Source of the DNA: Polyangiaceae bacterium
GTDB lineage: Bacteria; Myxococcota_A; Polyangia; Polyangiales; Polyangiaceae
Direction: 5' to 3'
DNA: 16,396 nucleotides
NCBI GenBank assembly: GCA_022447485.1
Contig: JAKVCH010000020.1
Location: 1-16,396 of the forward strand
Shown: positions 7,465 to 14,074 of the stretch, in pieces
Numbering within the stretch: position 1 is the stretch's first letter
Layout: each line of letters opens with the position of its first letter
Made by a program: the position numbers and the translations under genes
Notes under the pieces: generated by a model
What the model was told of the DNA's origin: nothing
Database searches by the model: none
Seen by the model: the letters and a program-made list of their open reading frames with translations, nothing else

Positions 7465-8793
7465 ATGGCTATTGAGTTGAAAGTCCCAGCAGCAGGCGAG
7501 TCGATTACAGAAGTACAAATCGGCGAGTGGCTAAAGAAAGAAGGCGACGCCGTTCGTCGTGATGAGACCATTGTTGTCATTGAGACCGATAAGGTCACTG
7601 TGGAGCTTCCCGCTCCGGCAGATGGTGTCATTACCAAGATTCTTATTCCTGAGGGAGAAGACGCCAATGTTGGCGATACAATTGGTTTGATGGAAGAAGG
7701 CGCTAGCGCTGGAGCTTCTCAAGGCTCGAGCCCTGCAGCTTCTGCGGCGCCGGTGCATGCAGAGCCTGTAGCTGCTGCTCCAGAAGCTAGTCCAGAGCCG
7801 GCGCCGGCTTCGGCTGCGGCGCCGTCCTCTGAGGTCATTGCCCCGGCTTCCGGAGCGCCTGATGTGCGCGACTCCTTGCCGCCGGAAGGTTTTGCGCGGG
7901 TAATGCCAGCGGCACGTCGCGCTGCGGCAACAGAAGCTGTCGACTTGAATCAGGTGCTGCCGACGGGTCCGGGCGGACGCATTCTGAAAGAAGACGTGAT
8001 GCGTCAGGCCGCTCAGCCCAAGCCTGCGCCTGCACCTGCACCTGCGCCTGCACCCGCTGGTTTAGCTCCAGAGCGTCCGCACACTCCGGATGCTCGTGGT
8101 GAAGAGGTGGTGAAGATGACCATGCTGCGGCGTAAAGTCGCTGAAACCTTGGTTCACTCCCAACAAACGATGGCTCTTCTTACCACCTTTAATGAGGTGG
8201 ATATGTCGGGCGTCATGGCAATGCGTAAGAAGTACCAAGACTCCTTTGTGAAGAAGAATGGTATCAAGCTGGGCTTTATGTCTTTCTTCGTGAAAGCAGC
8301 GATCGAGGCATTGAAGGAGTTCCCTTCCGTGAATGCTGAAGTAAACGGTCGCAATATCATCTACAAGAATTATTATGATATTGGTATTGCCGTTGGCGGC
8401 GGCAAAGGCCTGGTTGTGCCTGTTGTTCGTGATGCGGACCGCTTAGGATTTGCTCAAGTTGAACAGACGATTTTTGACTTTGGGAAGAGGGCACAAAAGA
8501 ATCAGATCAAGCTCGAGGAGCTTCAGGGTGGTACTTTCACAATCAGTAACGGTGGTGTCTATGGCTCAATGCTTTCCACGCCGATTGTGAACCCTCCTCA
8601 AAGCGGCATTCTGGGGCTTCATAATATCGTGGAGCGTCCGGTAGCAGTGAACGGCAAAGTCGAAATACGTCCGATCATGTACATCGCTTTGACCTACGAT
8701 CATCGGATTGTTGATGGGCGAGAGGCAGTGACTTTCTTACGTCGCATCAAAGAGTGCATTGAAGACCCTGCGCGTGTCTTGATCGAAGTTTAA
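7465..8793 (+). CDS. sucB: Dihydrolipoyl succinyltransferase, E2 of the 2-oxoglutarate dehydrogenase complex
   Basis: This 442-residue protein forms the core of the complex and transfers the succinyl group from its lipoyl arm to CoA. Residues 1-77 are one lipoyl domain with the lipoylation site ETDKVTVEL (Lys43). An Ala/Pro/Ser linker follows to about 140. The E3/E1 peripheral-subunit-binding domain lies at about 145-180 (VMPAARRAA to GGRILKEDVMRQ), then a second linker with a (Pro-Ala)n run, then the catalytic domain from about 212 to the end. The active-site signature is YDHRIVDGREAV, with His413 and Asp417. GMAIRE-type E2s normally show similar length and single lipoyl domain organisation in SucB. 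AGGGAG (7451-7456) sits eight bases before the ATG, the best ribosome binding site in this cluster. Position directly behind sucA supports succinyl rather than acetyl transfer. A long hairpin follows before lpd. Confidence 0.96.
   Translation: MAIELKVPAAGESITEVQIGEWLKKEGDAVRRDETIVVIETDKVTVELPAPADGVITKILIPEGEDANVGDTIGLMEEGASAGASQGSSPAASAAPVHAEPVAAAPEASPEPAPASAAAPSSEVIAPASGAPDVRDSLPPEGFARVMPAARRAAATEAVDLNQVLPTGPGGRILKEDVMRQAAQPKPAPAPAPAPAPAGLAPERPHTPDARGEEVVKMTMLRRKVAETLVHSQQTMALLTTFNEVDMSGVMAMRKKYQDSFVKKNGIKLGFMSFFVKAAIEALKEFPSVNAEVNGRNIIYKNYYDIGIAVGGGKGLVVPVVRDADRLGFAQVEQTIFDFGKRAQKNQIKLEELQGGTFTISNGGVYGSMLSTPIVNPPQSGILGLHNIVERPVAVNGKVEIRPIMYIALTYDHRIVDGREAVTFLRRIKECIEDPARVLIEV
8023..8058 (+). 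repeat. Hexanucleotide tandem repeat encoding the (Pro-Ala)n linker of SucB
   Basis: Six copies of a CCTGCR-type unit (the last is CCCGCT) encode alternating Pro-Ala, residues 187-198. Such Pro-Ala linkers give the swinging arm of E2 subunits reach and flexibility. The near-identical units could slip during replication by multiples of six bases without breaking the frame. Confidence 0.8.
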
Positions 8794-8815
8794 TCATACC
8801 CCTGTTGAACGATAG

Positions 8816-8854
8816 AGCCCGCCGCGAACCCATCTTGTTCAGGCGGGCTTTCTC
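8816..8854 (+). terminator. Extended hairpin between sucB and lpd, possible terminator/attenuator
   Basis: Arms AGCCCGCC (8816-8823) and GGCGGGCT (8842-8849) form an 8-bp GC-rich stem. Inside the loop GAAC (8826-8829) and GTTC (8837-8840) pair as an upper stem. TTTCTC follows the 3' arm, a short and interrupted T-run. It may terminate part of the sucAB transcripts and so lower lpd expression, or stabilise the upstream mRNA. Confidence 0.55.
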
Positions 8855-8877
8855 AAAAAGATTACAAAGAGAAACGA

Positions 8878-10272
8878 ATGGCTAATCAATACGATCTCAT
8901 CATCATCGGTTCTGGACCTGCTGGTTACACAGGAGCTGTGCGAGCTGCTCAATTGGGTCTAAAGACGGCAATTGTTGAACTTGAGGAAAAATTGGGAGGC
9001 ACGTGTTTACGCGTCGGTTGTATTCCGAGTAAGGCCTTACTCGAGGCCACAGAAAAGTACGACGAGGCCCAAAATCATCTGGCTGACTTTGGGGTCAATG
9101 TCGACCACGTGAGTTTTGACCTGGAGAAGATGCTTCAACGCAAAGAGAGCATTGTTAACGGACTAACCGGTGGTGTGGCCTTTTTGATGAAGAAAAATAA
9201 GGTCACGCGGTACTTCGGTCGTGGCTCTATTTCTCGCTCTGGCGTGGTGGAGGTTGTTCAGGAATCGGGAGAAAAAGAGGAGCTGACGGCAACGAGCATC
9301 ATTATTGCGACGGGCTCAAAGGTCTCCTCTCTCGCGGGTGTCGAACTTCACGGAAATATAGTTGGCACAAGCACCGAGGCTTTATCTTACGAATCGGTGC
9401 CCGAGCATCTTGTGCTCATCGGCGCTGGAGTGATTGGTCTGGAGCTCGGATCGGTCTGGCGACGGCTTGGGGCTAAAGTGACTGTCGTTGAATACCTCGA
9501 TCGTATCTTGCCGGGTATTGATTCAGAGATTGCAAAAGAAGCTCAAAAGATTTTCAAGAAGCAAGGCTTTGAATTTCGCCTAGGTTCGAAGGTGACTTCT
9601 GCTCGTGCGCTCGAAGAGGGCGGCGCGGTTGTGGAGGTCGAAGGAGCAGAGCCTTTGCATTGCGATCGGGTGCTTTTGGCAGCTGGACGAGCACCAAATA
9701 CTGACGGACTTGGCGCAGAGGCTGTGGGGATTGAGCTTGATCGTCGTGGTTTTATCCGGGTCGATGAGCACTTCCGGACCACTGTCCCAGGGGTGTATGC
9801 TGTTGGTGATGTAATTGGTGGTGCGATGCTCGCCCATAAAGCGGAAGAGGAATGTGTTGCTTGTGTGGAGAAGCTTGCCACAGGCTATGGCCACATCAAT
9901 TATGCTGTGATTCCGAATGTTGTGTACACCCATCCAGAAATTTCTTCAGTTGGTAAAACAGAAGATCAACTTGGAGAGCATGGCGTAGACTACAAGAAAG
10001 GTGTTTTCCCTTTCATGGCTAACGGTCGAGCGCGAGCGTTGAATCAAACGGACGGCAAGGTAAAAGTCCTAGCCGATGCCAAGACAGACCGTGTCTTGGG
10101 AGTACATATTATTGGAGCGCGGGCCGGGGACTTAATTGCGGAGGCGGCAACAGCGATGGAGTTCGGAGCATCATCAGAAGATATTGCTGCCGTTTGTCAT
10201 GCTCATCCAAACCTAGGTGAAGCGGTCCGCGAGGCGGCACTGGGTGTGGCAGGACGAGTTCGACAGATGTAA
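8878..10272 (+). CDS. lpd: Dihydrolipoyl dehydrogenase (E3)
   Basis: This FAD flavoprotein reoxidises the dihydrolipoyl arm of E2 with NAD+. Its 464 residues match the family. The FAD motif IIGSGPAGYTGAV starts at residue 9. The redox-active disulfide is Cys43/Cys48 in GGTCLRVGCIPSKALLE. The NAD-binding GAGVIGLELG lies at 182-191, the second FAD segment is VYAVGDVIGGAMLAHKA, and the C-terminal catalytic pair is His443/Glu448 in HAHPNLGEAV. It closes the sucA-sucB-lpd cluster, so it most likely serves 2-oxoglutarate dehydrogenase, although one E3 often serves pyruvate and branched-chain complexes and the glycine cleavage system too. The ribosome binding site is weak (GAGA within the bases before the ATG). 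A strong terminator stands about 50 bases after the stop. No key residue is missing. Confidence 0.97.
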   Translation: MANQYDLIIIGSGPAGYTGAVRAAQLGLKTAIVELEEKLGGTCLRVGCIPSKALLEATEKYDEAQNHLADFGVNVDHVSFDLEKMLQRKESIVNGLTGGVAFLMKKNKVTRYFGRGSISRSGVVEVVQESGEKEELTATSIIIATGSKVSSLAGVELHGNIVGTSTEALSYESVPEHLVLIGAGVIGLELGSVWRRLGAKVTVVEYLDRILPGIDSEIAKEAQKIFKKQGFEFRLGSKVTSARALEEGGAVVEVEGAEPLHCDRVLLAAGRAPNTDGLGAEAVGIELDRRGFIRVDEHFRTTVPGVYAVGDVIGGAMLAHKAEEECVACVEKLATGYGHINYAVIPNVVYTHPEISSVGKTEDQLGEHGVDYKKGVFPFMANGRARALNQTDGKVKVLADAKTDRVLGVHIIGARAGDLIAEAATAMEFGASSEDIAAVCHAHPNLGEAVREAALGVAGRVRQM

Positions 10273-10324
10273 TTCGCTCGCACGCGATTAATCCAGTCAT
10301 AGCGCTGAAGATATTCGCAGCGAG

Positions 10325-10355
10325 AGGAGGGTGGTCAGCCATCCTCCTTTTTTTT
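10325..10355 (+). terminator. Rho-independent terminator of the sucA-sucB-lpd cluster
   Basis: Arms AGGAGGGTGG (10325-10334) and CCATCCTCCT (10339-10348) pair over 10 positions with one G-U, around the loop TCAG. An eight-base T-run extends from 10348 to 10355. This is the clearest terminator in the window. Confidence 0.92.
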
Positions 10356-10393
10356 GAATCGCAGAAAATAACGATGGCGGAGATCTGGTCGTC

Positions 10394-10418
10394 TTATGTA
10401 GGTCTACTGATTACATAA
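10394..10418. promoter_or_regulatory. Inverted repeat over a possible -10 box before the lipoprotein gene
   Basis: Arms TTATGTA (10394-10400) and TACATAA (10412-10418) are exact inverse complements separated by 11 bases. The right arm overlaps CATAAT (10414-10419), a 5/6 match to a -10 box placed 30 bases before the putative start. No good -35 is visible. The layout suits an operator that blocks or activates a promoter; the assignment is inferred. Confidence 0.35.
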
Positions 10419-10448
10419 TCGACTTGAGAAGATGATTTTTCTGAGGGA

Positions 10449-11444
10449 TTGATTTGTCAGAAGACTTATCAGAGCTATCTTCTTGGAGTGCGAGGCCGGA
10501 CTTATCTTGTAGGCGCTATCTTGGCGCTAGTACCTTCCTGTATGATATACAGCGAAGATCTCCTCAGCGGTTCAGAGAAATCCGTGGGCGGCATCGGCGC
10601 GACCAATGGCAGCGGTAACGGCGGCTCACCCGGTGGGATCCCCTCCGGCGGCAGTTCGGCGGAGAACGGAGCGACCGGAGGCATGAGCCCCGGCGAGCCC
10701 AGCAGCGGCTCCGGCGGTAGCGGAGATACTGACGGCGCTGGTGGATCCAACGGCGAGGGTGCTGCCAGCGGCGAGGGAGCAACCAGCGGCGAAGGCGCAA
10801 CATCTGGAGAAGGTGCATCCACCGGAGAAGGTGCATCCACTGGTCAGGGCGCGACTGGAGCCGGTTCCGGAGACGATGGCGCAGAGCGCGTCCTGGTCGA
10901 CGACCTTGAGCATCCAACGAAGAATTATTCCAATAATCCCTTTGTCGGCGTTTGGAGTACCGTCACTGATGGCACTGGAACTTTGACTCAGCCTGGTACG
11001 GGCTCTGCATTTACGAGCACTGGTGATGCCGCGGAAGGCGATCGATTTGTACGACTAGCTGGAGCCGATTTTACAAATTGGGGAACTGACCTGTACATTA
11101 GTTTGAACGAACGGCAGTCGGGGCCCCAACTCATTGATATGTCTGACTACGACGGACTTGTTTTCCAAGGGCGATCGGCCTCGGGTGACCTCGCTTTATC
11201 TGTCGCGATAGAAGACCAATTTTCGCGGGACTTTGCGGAGGATAACGGCGGAACGACAAGCCATGCCAGCTCCGATACTTATTATCTAGTTTCGTCATGG
11301 TCTGAGGTGAAAGTATCATTCAGTGATATAGCGTTTCACGCAGAACGTGAGCCTGACACAGATAAAATTTATTCGATTCACTTCACGACAGACGCTGCTG
11401 AACCGGACTTTTCGATCGACAAGCTCGAGTTTTATAAAGACTGA
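10449..11444 (+). CDS. Putative secreted lipoprotein with Gly-rich repeat linker and C-terminal beta-rich domain
   Basis: This 331-residue protein has three parts. A signal peptide-like N-terminus, with a basic RGR then a hydrophobic YLVGAILALVPSC, suggests lipidation at Cys31; the -2 proline makes the lipobox imperfect. Residues about 43-145 are low-complexity Gly/Ser/Asn/Glu, including six tandem hexapeptides of the GEGA(S/T)(S/T) type. Residues about 148-331 look like a single beta-sandwich, with VLVDDLEHP at its start, a FTNWGTDLYISL segment, DMSDYDGLVFQGRS, and SIDKLEFYKD at the end. That layout resembles carbohydrate-binding-module-like domains of myxobacterial surface lipoproteins, but the family was not identified. 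The start is uncertain: TTG 10449 has GAGGGA directly against it without a spacer, while GTG 10488 would give a shorter, more typical signal peptide. It stands alone between two terminators. Confidence 0.75.
   Translation: MICQKTYQSYLLGVRGRTYLVGAILALVPSCMIYSEDLLSGSEKSVGGIGATNGSGNGGSPGGIPSGGSSAENGATGGMSPGEPSSGSGGSGDTDGAGGSNGEGAASGEGATSGEGATSGEGASTGEGASTGQGATGAGSGDDGAERVLVDDLEHPTKNYSNNPFVGVWSTVTDGTGTLTQPGTGSAFTSTGDAAEGDRFVRLAGADFTNWGTDLYISLNERQSGPQLIDMSDYDGLVFQGRSASGDLALSVAIEDQFSRDFAEDNGGTTSHASSDTYYLVSSWSEVKVSFSDIAFHAEREPDTDKIYSIHFTTDAAEPDFSIDKLEFYKD
10752..10859 (+). repeat. Six tandem 18-base repeats encoding GEGA-type hexapeptides
   Basis: Units begin at 10752, 10770, 10788, 10806, 10824 and 10842 and encode GEGAAS, GEGATS, GEGATS, GEGAST, GEGAST and GQGATG. 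Units 4 and 5 are nearly identical in DNA (GGAGAAGGTGCATCCAC), which suggests recent duplication; the others differ mainly at third positions. The repeat forms a flexible linker between the membrane anchor and the folded domain. Confidence 0.9.
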
Positions 11445-11477
11445 GCCGTTGCATCCCGATGCCAGTGTGCGGCGCAT

Positions 11478-11504
11478 GGCGGCTGTCGCCAGCCGTCTTG
11501 TCTT
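11478..11504 (+). terminator. Possible terminator of the lipoprotein gene
   Basis: Arms GGCGGCTG (11478-11485) and CAGCCGTC (11490-11497) pair over eight positions with one G-U, around TCGC. The following TTGTCTTT is T-rich but interrupted. It lies in the 110-base gap between this gene and the convergent proA-like gene. The rest of the gap shows nothing further. Confidence 0.45.
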
Positions 11505-11554
11505 TCCCCCGTTCTGTTGAATGAGTGGAATTGACCTTCCACCAAGCTCGTAGA

Positions 11555-13066
11555 TTACTGCCGAGGCTTACCCTGCTTCGTGCCTGTGACCTTTGTACGT
11601 ACGGTGAAGACACTGTCTCCGCTCAGTACTCCACCGCGACCGAAGAGCCGACCATTTTCCCAATTAGATAGACCGAGTTCGGGTCGATTCAGCGCATACT
11701 GACCATCGACCCAGCGGGTGAAACCATCTCCGACGAAGGGGGCATTGACCTTTTGCCAAAACAGCGCTCGCTCACCTTCGTCTTCACCCAAAAGAGTGCA
11801 AACAAATTGCGGAGACTGGGCGTTGAAAAGAGCTACTGCTTGGTCTGTGTCGTCGACGATCTGCAGAGTGACTTCGGGAGAATCTTCCCACTCCCATTCT
11901 TGTCCCAGGTTGGTGGGGTCAATCAATTCAGCCTGCATTTCATCGATCAGACCCTCGGCACGACCGATCTGGACCTTCTTTTCAAAGAGGGAAGAGGGCA
12001 CACAATCCTCGCTGCCTTTGGCCACGTGCAATTTATAGGCAGCAGAGCGTCGTCGTCCCGCTTCTTCTAGGCCAGCTAAGAAGGCTGGGATGAATTGCTG
12101 CGCCTGGGACCGGGGGATACAGCATGTGTTGAGGGTATTGCAGACTTTGCGATCAAGGCTGTCCGCCACGACAGCTTCGAGGTTCTTCGGGTCTGCTGTT
12201 TGGCTAACGACGAGCCAGGCACCTCCTGTGCCGTGTAAGCTCACCGGTACTCCCGCACTTTGAGCTAAGGCCCCTAGGGTGTCGACCGCTCTTCCTGAAC
12301 CGCGAGCGACGGCTAACGACAGCCGACTATCTTGGAAAAGAGCCCAACCAGCGGCGTGCGATGCACTATCCACAACAGTGACGGCCCCTTCGGGTAGGCC
12401 GGCTTTGGCGAGCGCGGGGCGGGTCGCTAAATCAAGGATTGCTTTCGCCGTATTCAGCGCATCGCGGCCTATTCGAAAGACAACTGTATTGCCACCTCGT
12501 AGAACTCCGGTGGCATCGGCAACAACGTTCGGCCTGCCTTCAAATATGAAAGCGACAACTCCTAATTCGCTCCCGATTAACTCAGCTTTCCATGAGCCGT
12601 GGTCGATGGTCTCGATGGTACGCCCTCGTTGAGACGAGGCTTTGGCCCAACCCCGCAAACCATCAATCATGCCTTGACGCATGGCTGGTGTCGCCTCCAG
12701 TCGCGTAGTGGAGCGACCACGGCTGCGAGCTAAGGCAATATCCTCTTGGTTCACGATATTGATCTTTTGCCAGATCGCTTCGTCGGCCAGAGCTTCCGCA
12801 AAGCTTTCAAAGAAAAGGCTGATAGCTTCGTCGCTAATCGCGCCCATTTCTCCAAAGGCCTTCACTGTTTTGTCGACCGCGTCCTCGGCGACGCGACGTT
12901 CCGCTGCAGGAATATGAAGAACCTCTTCCGTTTTCTCTACGACGGCAATGCTGTCGCCACTTTTGAACTTCATCGCGAGCTCGTCATCGACAGCGAGGGC
13001 ACGATTGCCCCCCACGAGGATTTTCATTCCAGTTTCGAGTTTTTCGAGGGGAGATAGGCGTGCCAT
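11555..13066 (-). CDS. proA: ProA-like glutamate-5-semialdehyde dehydrogenase (gamma-glutamyl phosphate reductase) with N-terminal extension
   Basis: This 503-residue aldehyde dehydrogenase-superfamily protein is closest to ProA, which reduces gamma-glutamyl phosphate to glutamate-5-semialdehyde with NADPH in proline synthesis. The core begins near residue 78. It shows EGRPNVVADA (176-185), GGNTVVFRIGRDA, the VARGSGRAV segment, the catalytic VCNTLNTC with Cys309, and a C-terminal VGDGFTRWVDGQYALNRPELG followed by GRLFGRGGVLSG. It is about 85 residues longer than E. coli ProA (417), mostly because of an extra N-terminal segment of about 75 residues containing SGDSIAVVEKTEEVLHIPAAE, which I cannot assign. 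The CNTLNT signature differs from the common CNALET/CNAMET, and the C-terminus differs from the usual GPVGLEGL, so another aldehyde substrate is possible. No proB lies nearby. The ATG at 13066 has no clear ribosome binding site. It is divergent from fabI across 105 bases. Confidence 0.75.
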   Translation of the reverse strand: MARLSPLEKLETGMKILVGGNRALAVDDELAMKFKSGDSIAVVEKTEEVLHIPAAERRVAEDAVDKTVKAFGEMGAISDEAISLFFESFAEALADEAIWQKINIVNQEDIALARSRGRSTTRLEATPAMRQGMIDGLRGWAKASSQRGRTIETIDHGSWKAELIGSELGVVAFIFEGRPNVVADATGVLRGGNTVVFRIGRDALNTAKAILDLATRPALAKAGLPEGAVTVVDSASHAAGWALFQDSRLSLAVARGSGRAVDTLGALAQSAGVPVSLHGTGGAWLVVSQTADPKNLEAVVADSLDRKVCNTLNTCCIPRSQAQQFIPAFLAGLEEAGRRRSAAYKLHVAKGSEDCVPSSLFEKKVQIGRAEGLIDEMQAELIDPTNLGQEWEWEDSPEVTLQIVDDTDQAVALFNAQSPQFVCTLLGEDEGERALFWQKVNAPFVGDGFTRWVDGQYALNRPELGLSNWENGRLFGRGGVLSGDSVFTVRTKVTGTKQGKPRQ

Positions 13067-13171
13067 GGGCTGGAAAGTGCACTGATACTGCCCCTATTGT
13101 CAAAATTCCGCGAAGAAAAGCTCTGATTTTCTCTTGCCTCAAGGCAGCAAGCAGGTGAAAACCCTCGACCT

Positions 13172-14074
13172 ATGCCACAGATTGACCTTCGCGGAAAAAG
13201 AGCTCTCGTTGCCGGCGTCGCGGACGCGGGCGGTTTCGGATTTGCAATAGCCAAGGCTCTTTACGAGTGCGGCGCCAAAGTATCGATTGCGTCCTGGCCA
13301 CCGGCCATGGGTATTTTTGAAACGATGTGGAAGAGGGGCAAGTTTGACGACGCTCGACAGCTGTCGGAGGGGCATCTTGCTGAAACGGAGTTGATGGAAA
13401 TCGAAAAGATTTACCCCCTCGATGCTCTCTACGATTCGATGGAAGACGTTCCAGAAGATGTGAAGTCAAATAAGCGTTACTCTTCCCGAGGCGATTTCAC
13501 GATTCAAGGTCTCAGCGACAACTGGAAGGCCGATTTCGGCGAGGGTAGTCTCGATATCTTGGTGCACTCCCTTGCAAATGGTCCGGAGGTTCATCTGGAC
13601 TTGATTGAGACGAGTCGCAAGGGGTACCTTTCTGCCCTATCGGCCAGTTCTTATTCATTAGTTAGTATGTGCCATAAGCTCTGTCCGCTCATGAATAAAG
13701 GCGGATCTGTTTTGAGCCTGAGCTACTTGGCCGCTCAGCAGGTCATTCACGGCTACGGTGGTGGAATGTCGACGGCGAAAGCCGCTTTAGAGGCTGATAC
13801 CCGCTACCTTGGCTATCAGTTAGCTCGTCGCTATGGCGTGCGTATCAATGCCATTTCAGCGGGGCCATTTGCATCACGTGCGGCCAATGCAACCGGTGTG
13901 ATCAAAGACTATATTGAGCATTATCGTGAACATGCACCTCTTCAAGAAGACTTGACCCAGGAAGAAGTCGCGAACTTCGCTGCCTTTATCTGCAGCCCGC
14001 TCGGCAGTGGCATGACTGGCACGACCGTTATGGTCGACAAGGGGTTTCATACCCTTGGCATGTCTTACGGCTGA
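13172..14074 (+). CDS. fabI: Enoyl-[acyl-carrier-protein] reductase (NADH), plant/chlamydial-type FabI
   Basis: This short-chain-dehydrogenase-fold enzyme performs the last reduction of each fatty acid elongation cycle, using NADH. Its 300 residues exceed the usual bacterial FabI (about 260) because of the insertion typical of plant, apicomplexan and chlamydial enzymes: SWPPAMGIFETMWKRGKFDD, then KIYPLDALYDSMEDVPEDV and NKRY. Further landmarks are the cofactor motif GVADAGGFGFAIAKAL near residue 15, ILVHSLANGPEVHLDLIETS, GYLSALSASSYS, and ISAGPFASRAA. The catalytic residues fit the plant spacing: Tyr185, Tyr195 and Lys203 in GYGGGMSTAK, matching Tyr188/198/206 of Brassica napus (from memory), with seven rather than six residues between Tyr195 and Lys203. 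No strong ribosome binding site precedes the ATG. The 3' end overlaps the next, opposing gene by 10 bases. It is not in a fatty-acid gene cluster. Confidence 0.95.
   Translation: MPQIDLRGKRALVAGVADAGGFGFAIAKALYECGAKVSIASWPPAMGIFETMWKRGKFDDARQLSEGHLAETELMEIEKIYPLDALYDSMEDVPEDVKSNKRYSSRGDFTIQGLSDNWKADFGEGSLDILVHSLANGPEVHLDLIETSRKGYLSALSASSYSLVSMCHKLCPLMNKGGSVLSLSYLAAQQVIHGYGGGMSTAKAALEADTRYLGYQLARRYGVRINAISAGPFASRAANATGVIKDYIEHYREHAPLQEDLTQEEVANFAAFICSPLGSGMTGTTVMVDKGFHTLGMSYG

Noticed and set aside
10752..10859. Regular repeats as a CRISPR array
   Set aside because: The 18-base units are directly adjacent with no spacers and keep the reading frame, so they are coding repeats.
10502..10917. 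Pro/Ser-rich or Arg-rich minus-strand frames, resembling surface or nucleic-acid-binding proteins
   Set aside because: They are mirror images of the Gly-rich linker of the lipoprotein gene; the repeats lack stops in several frames.
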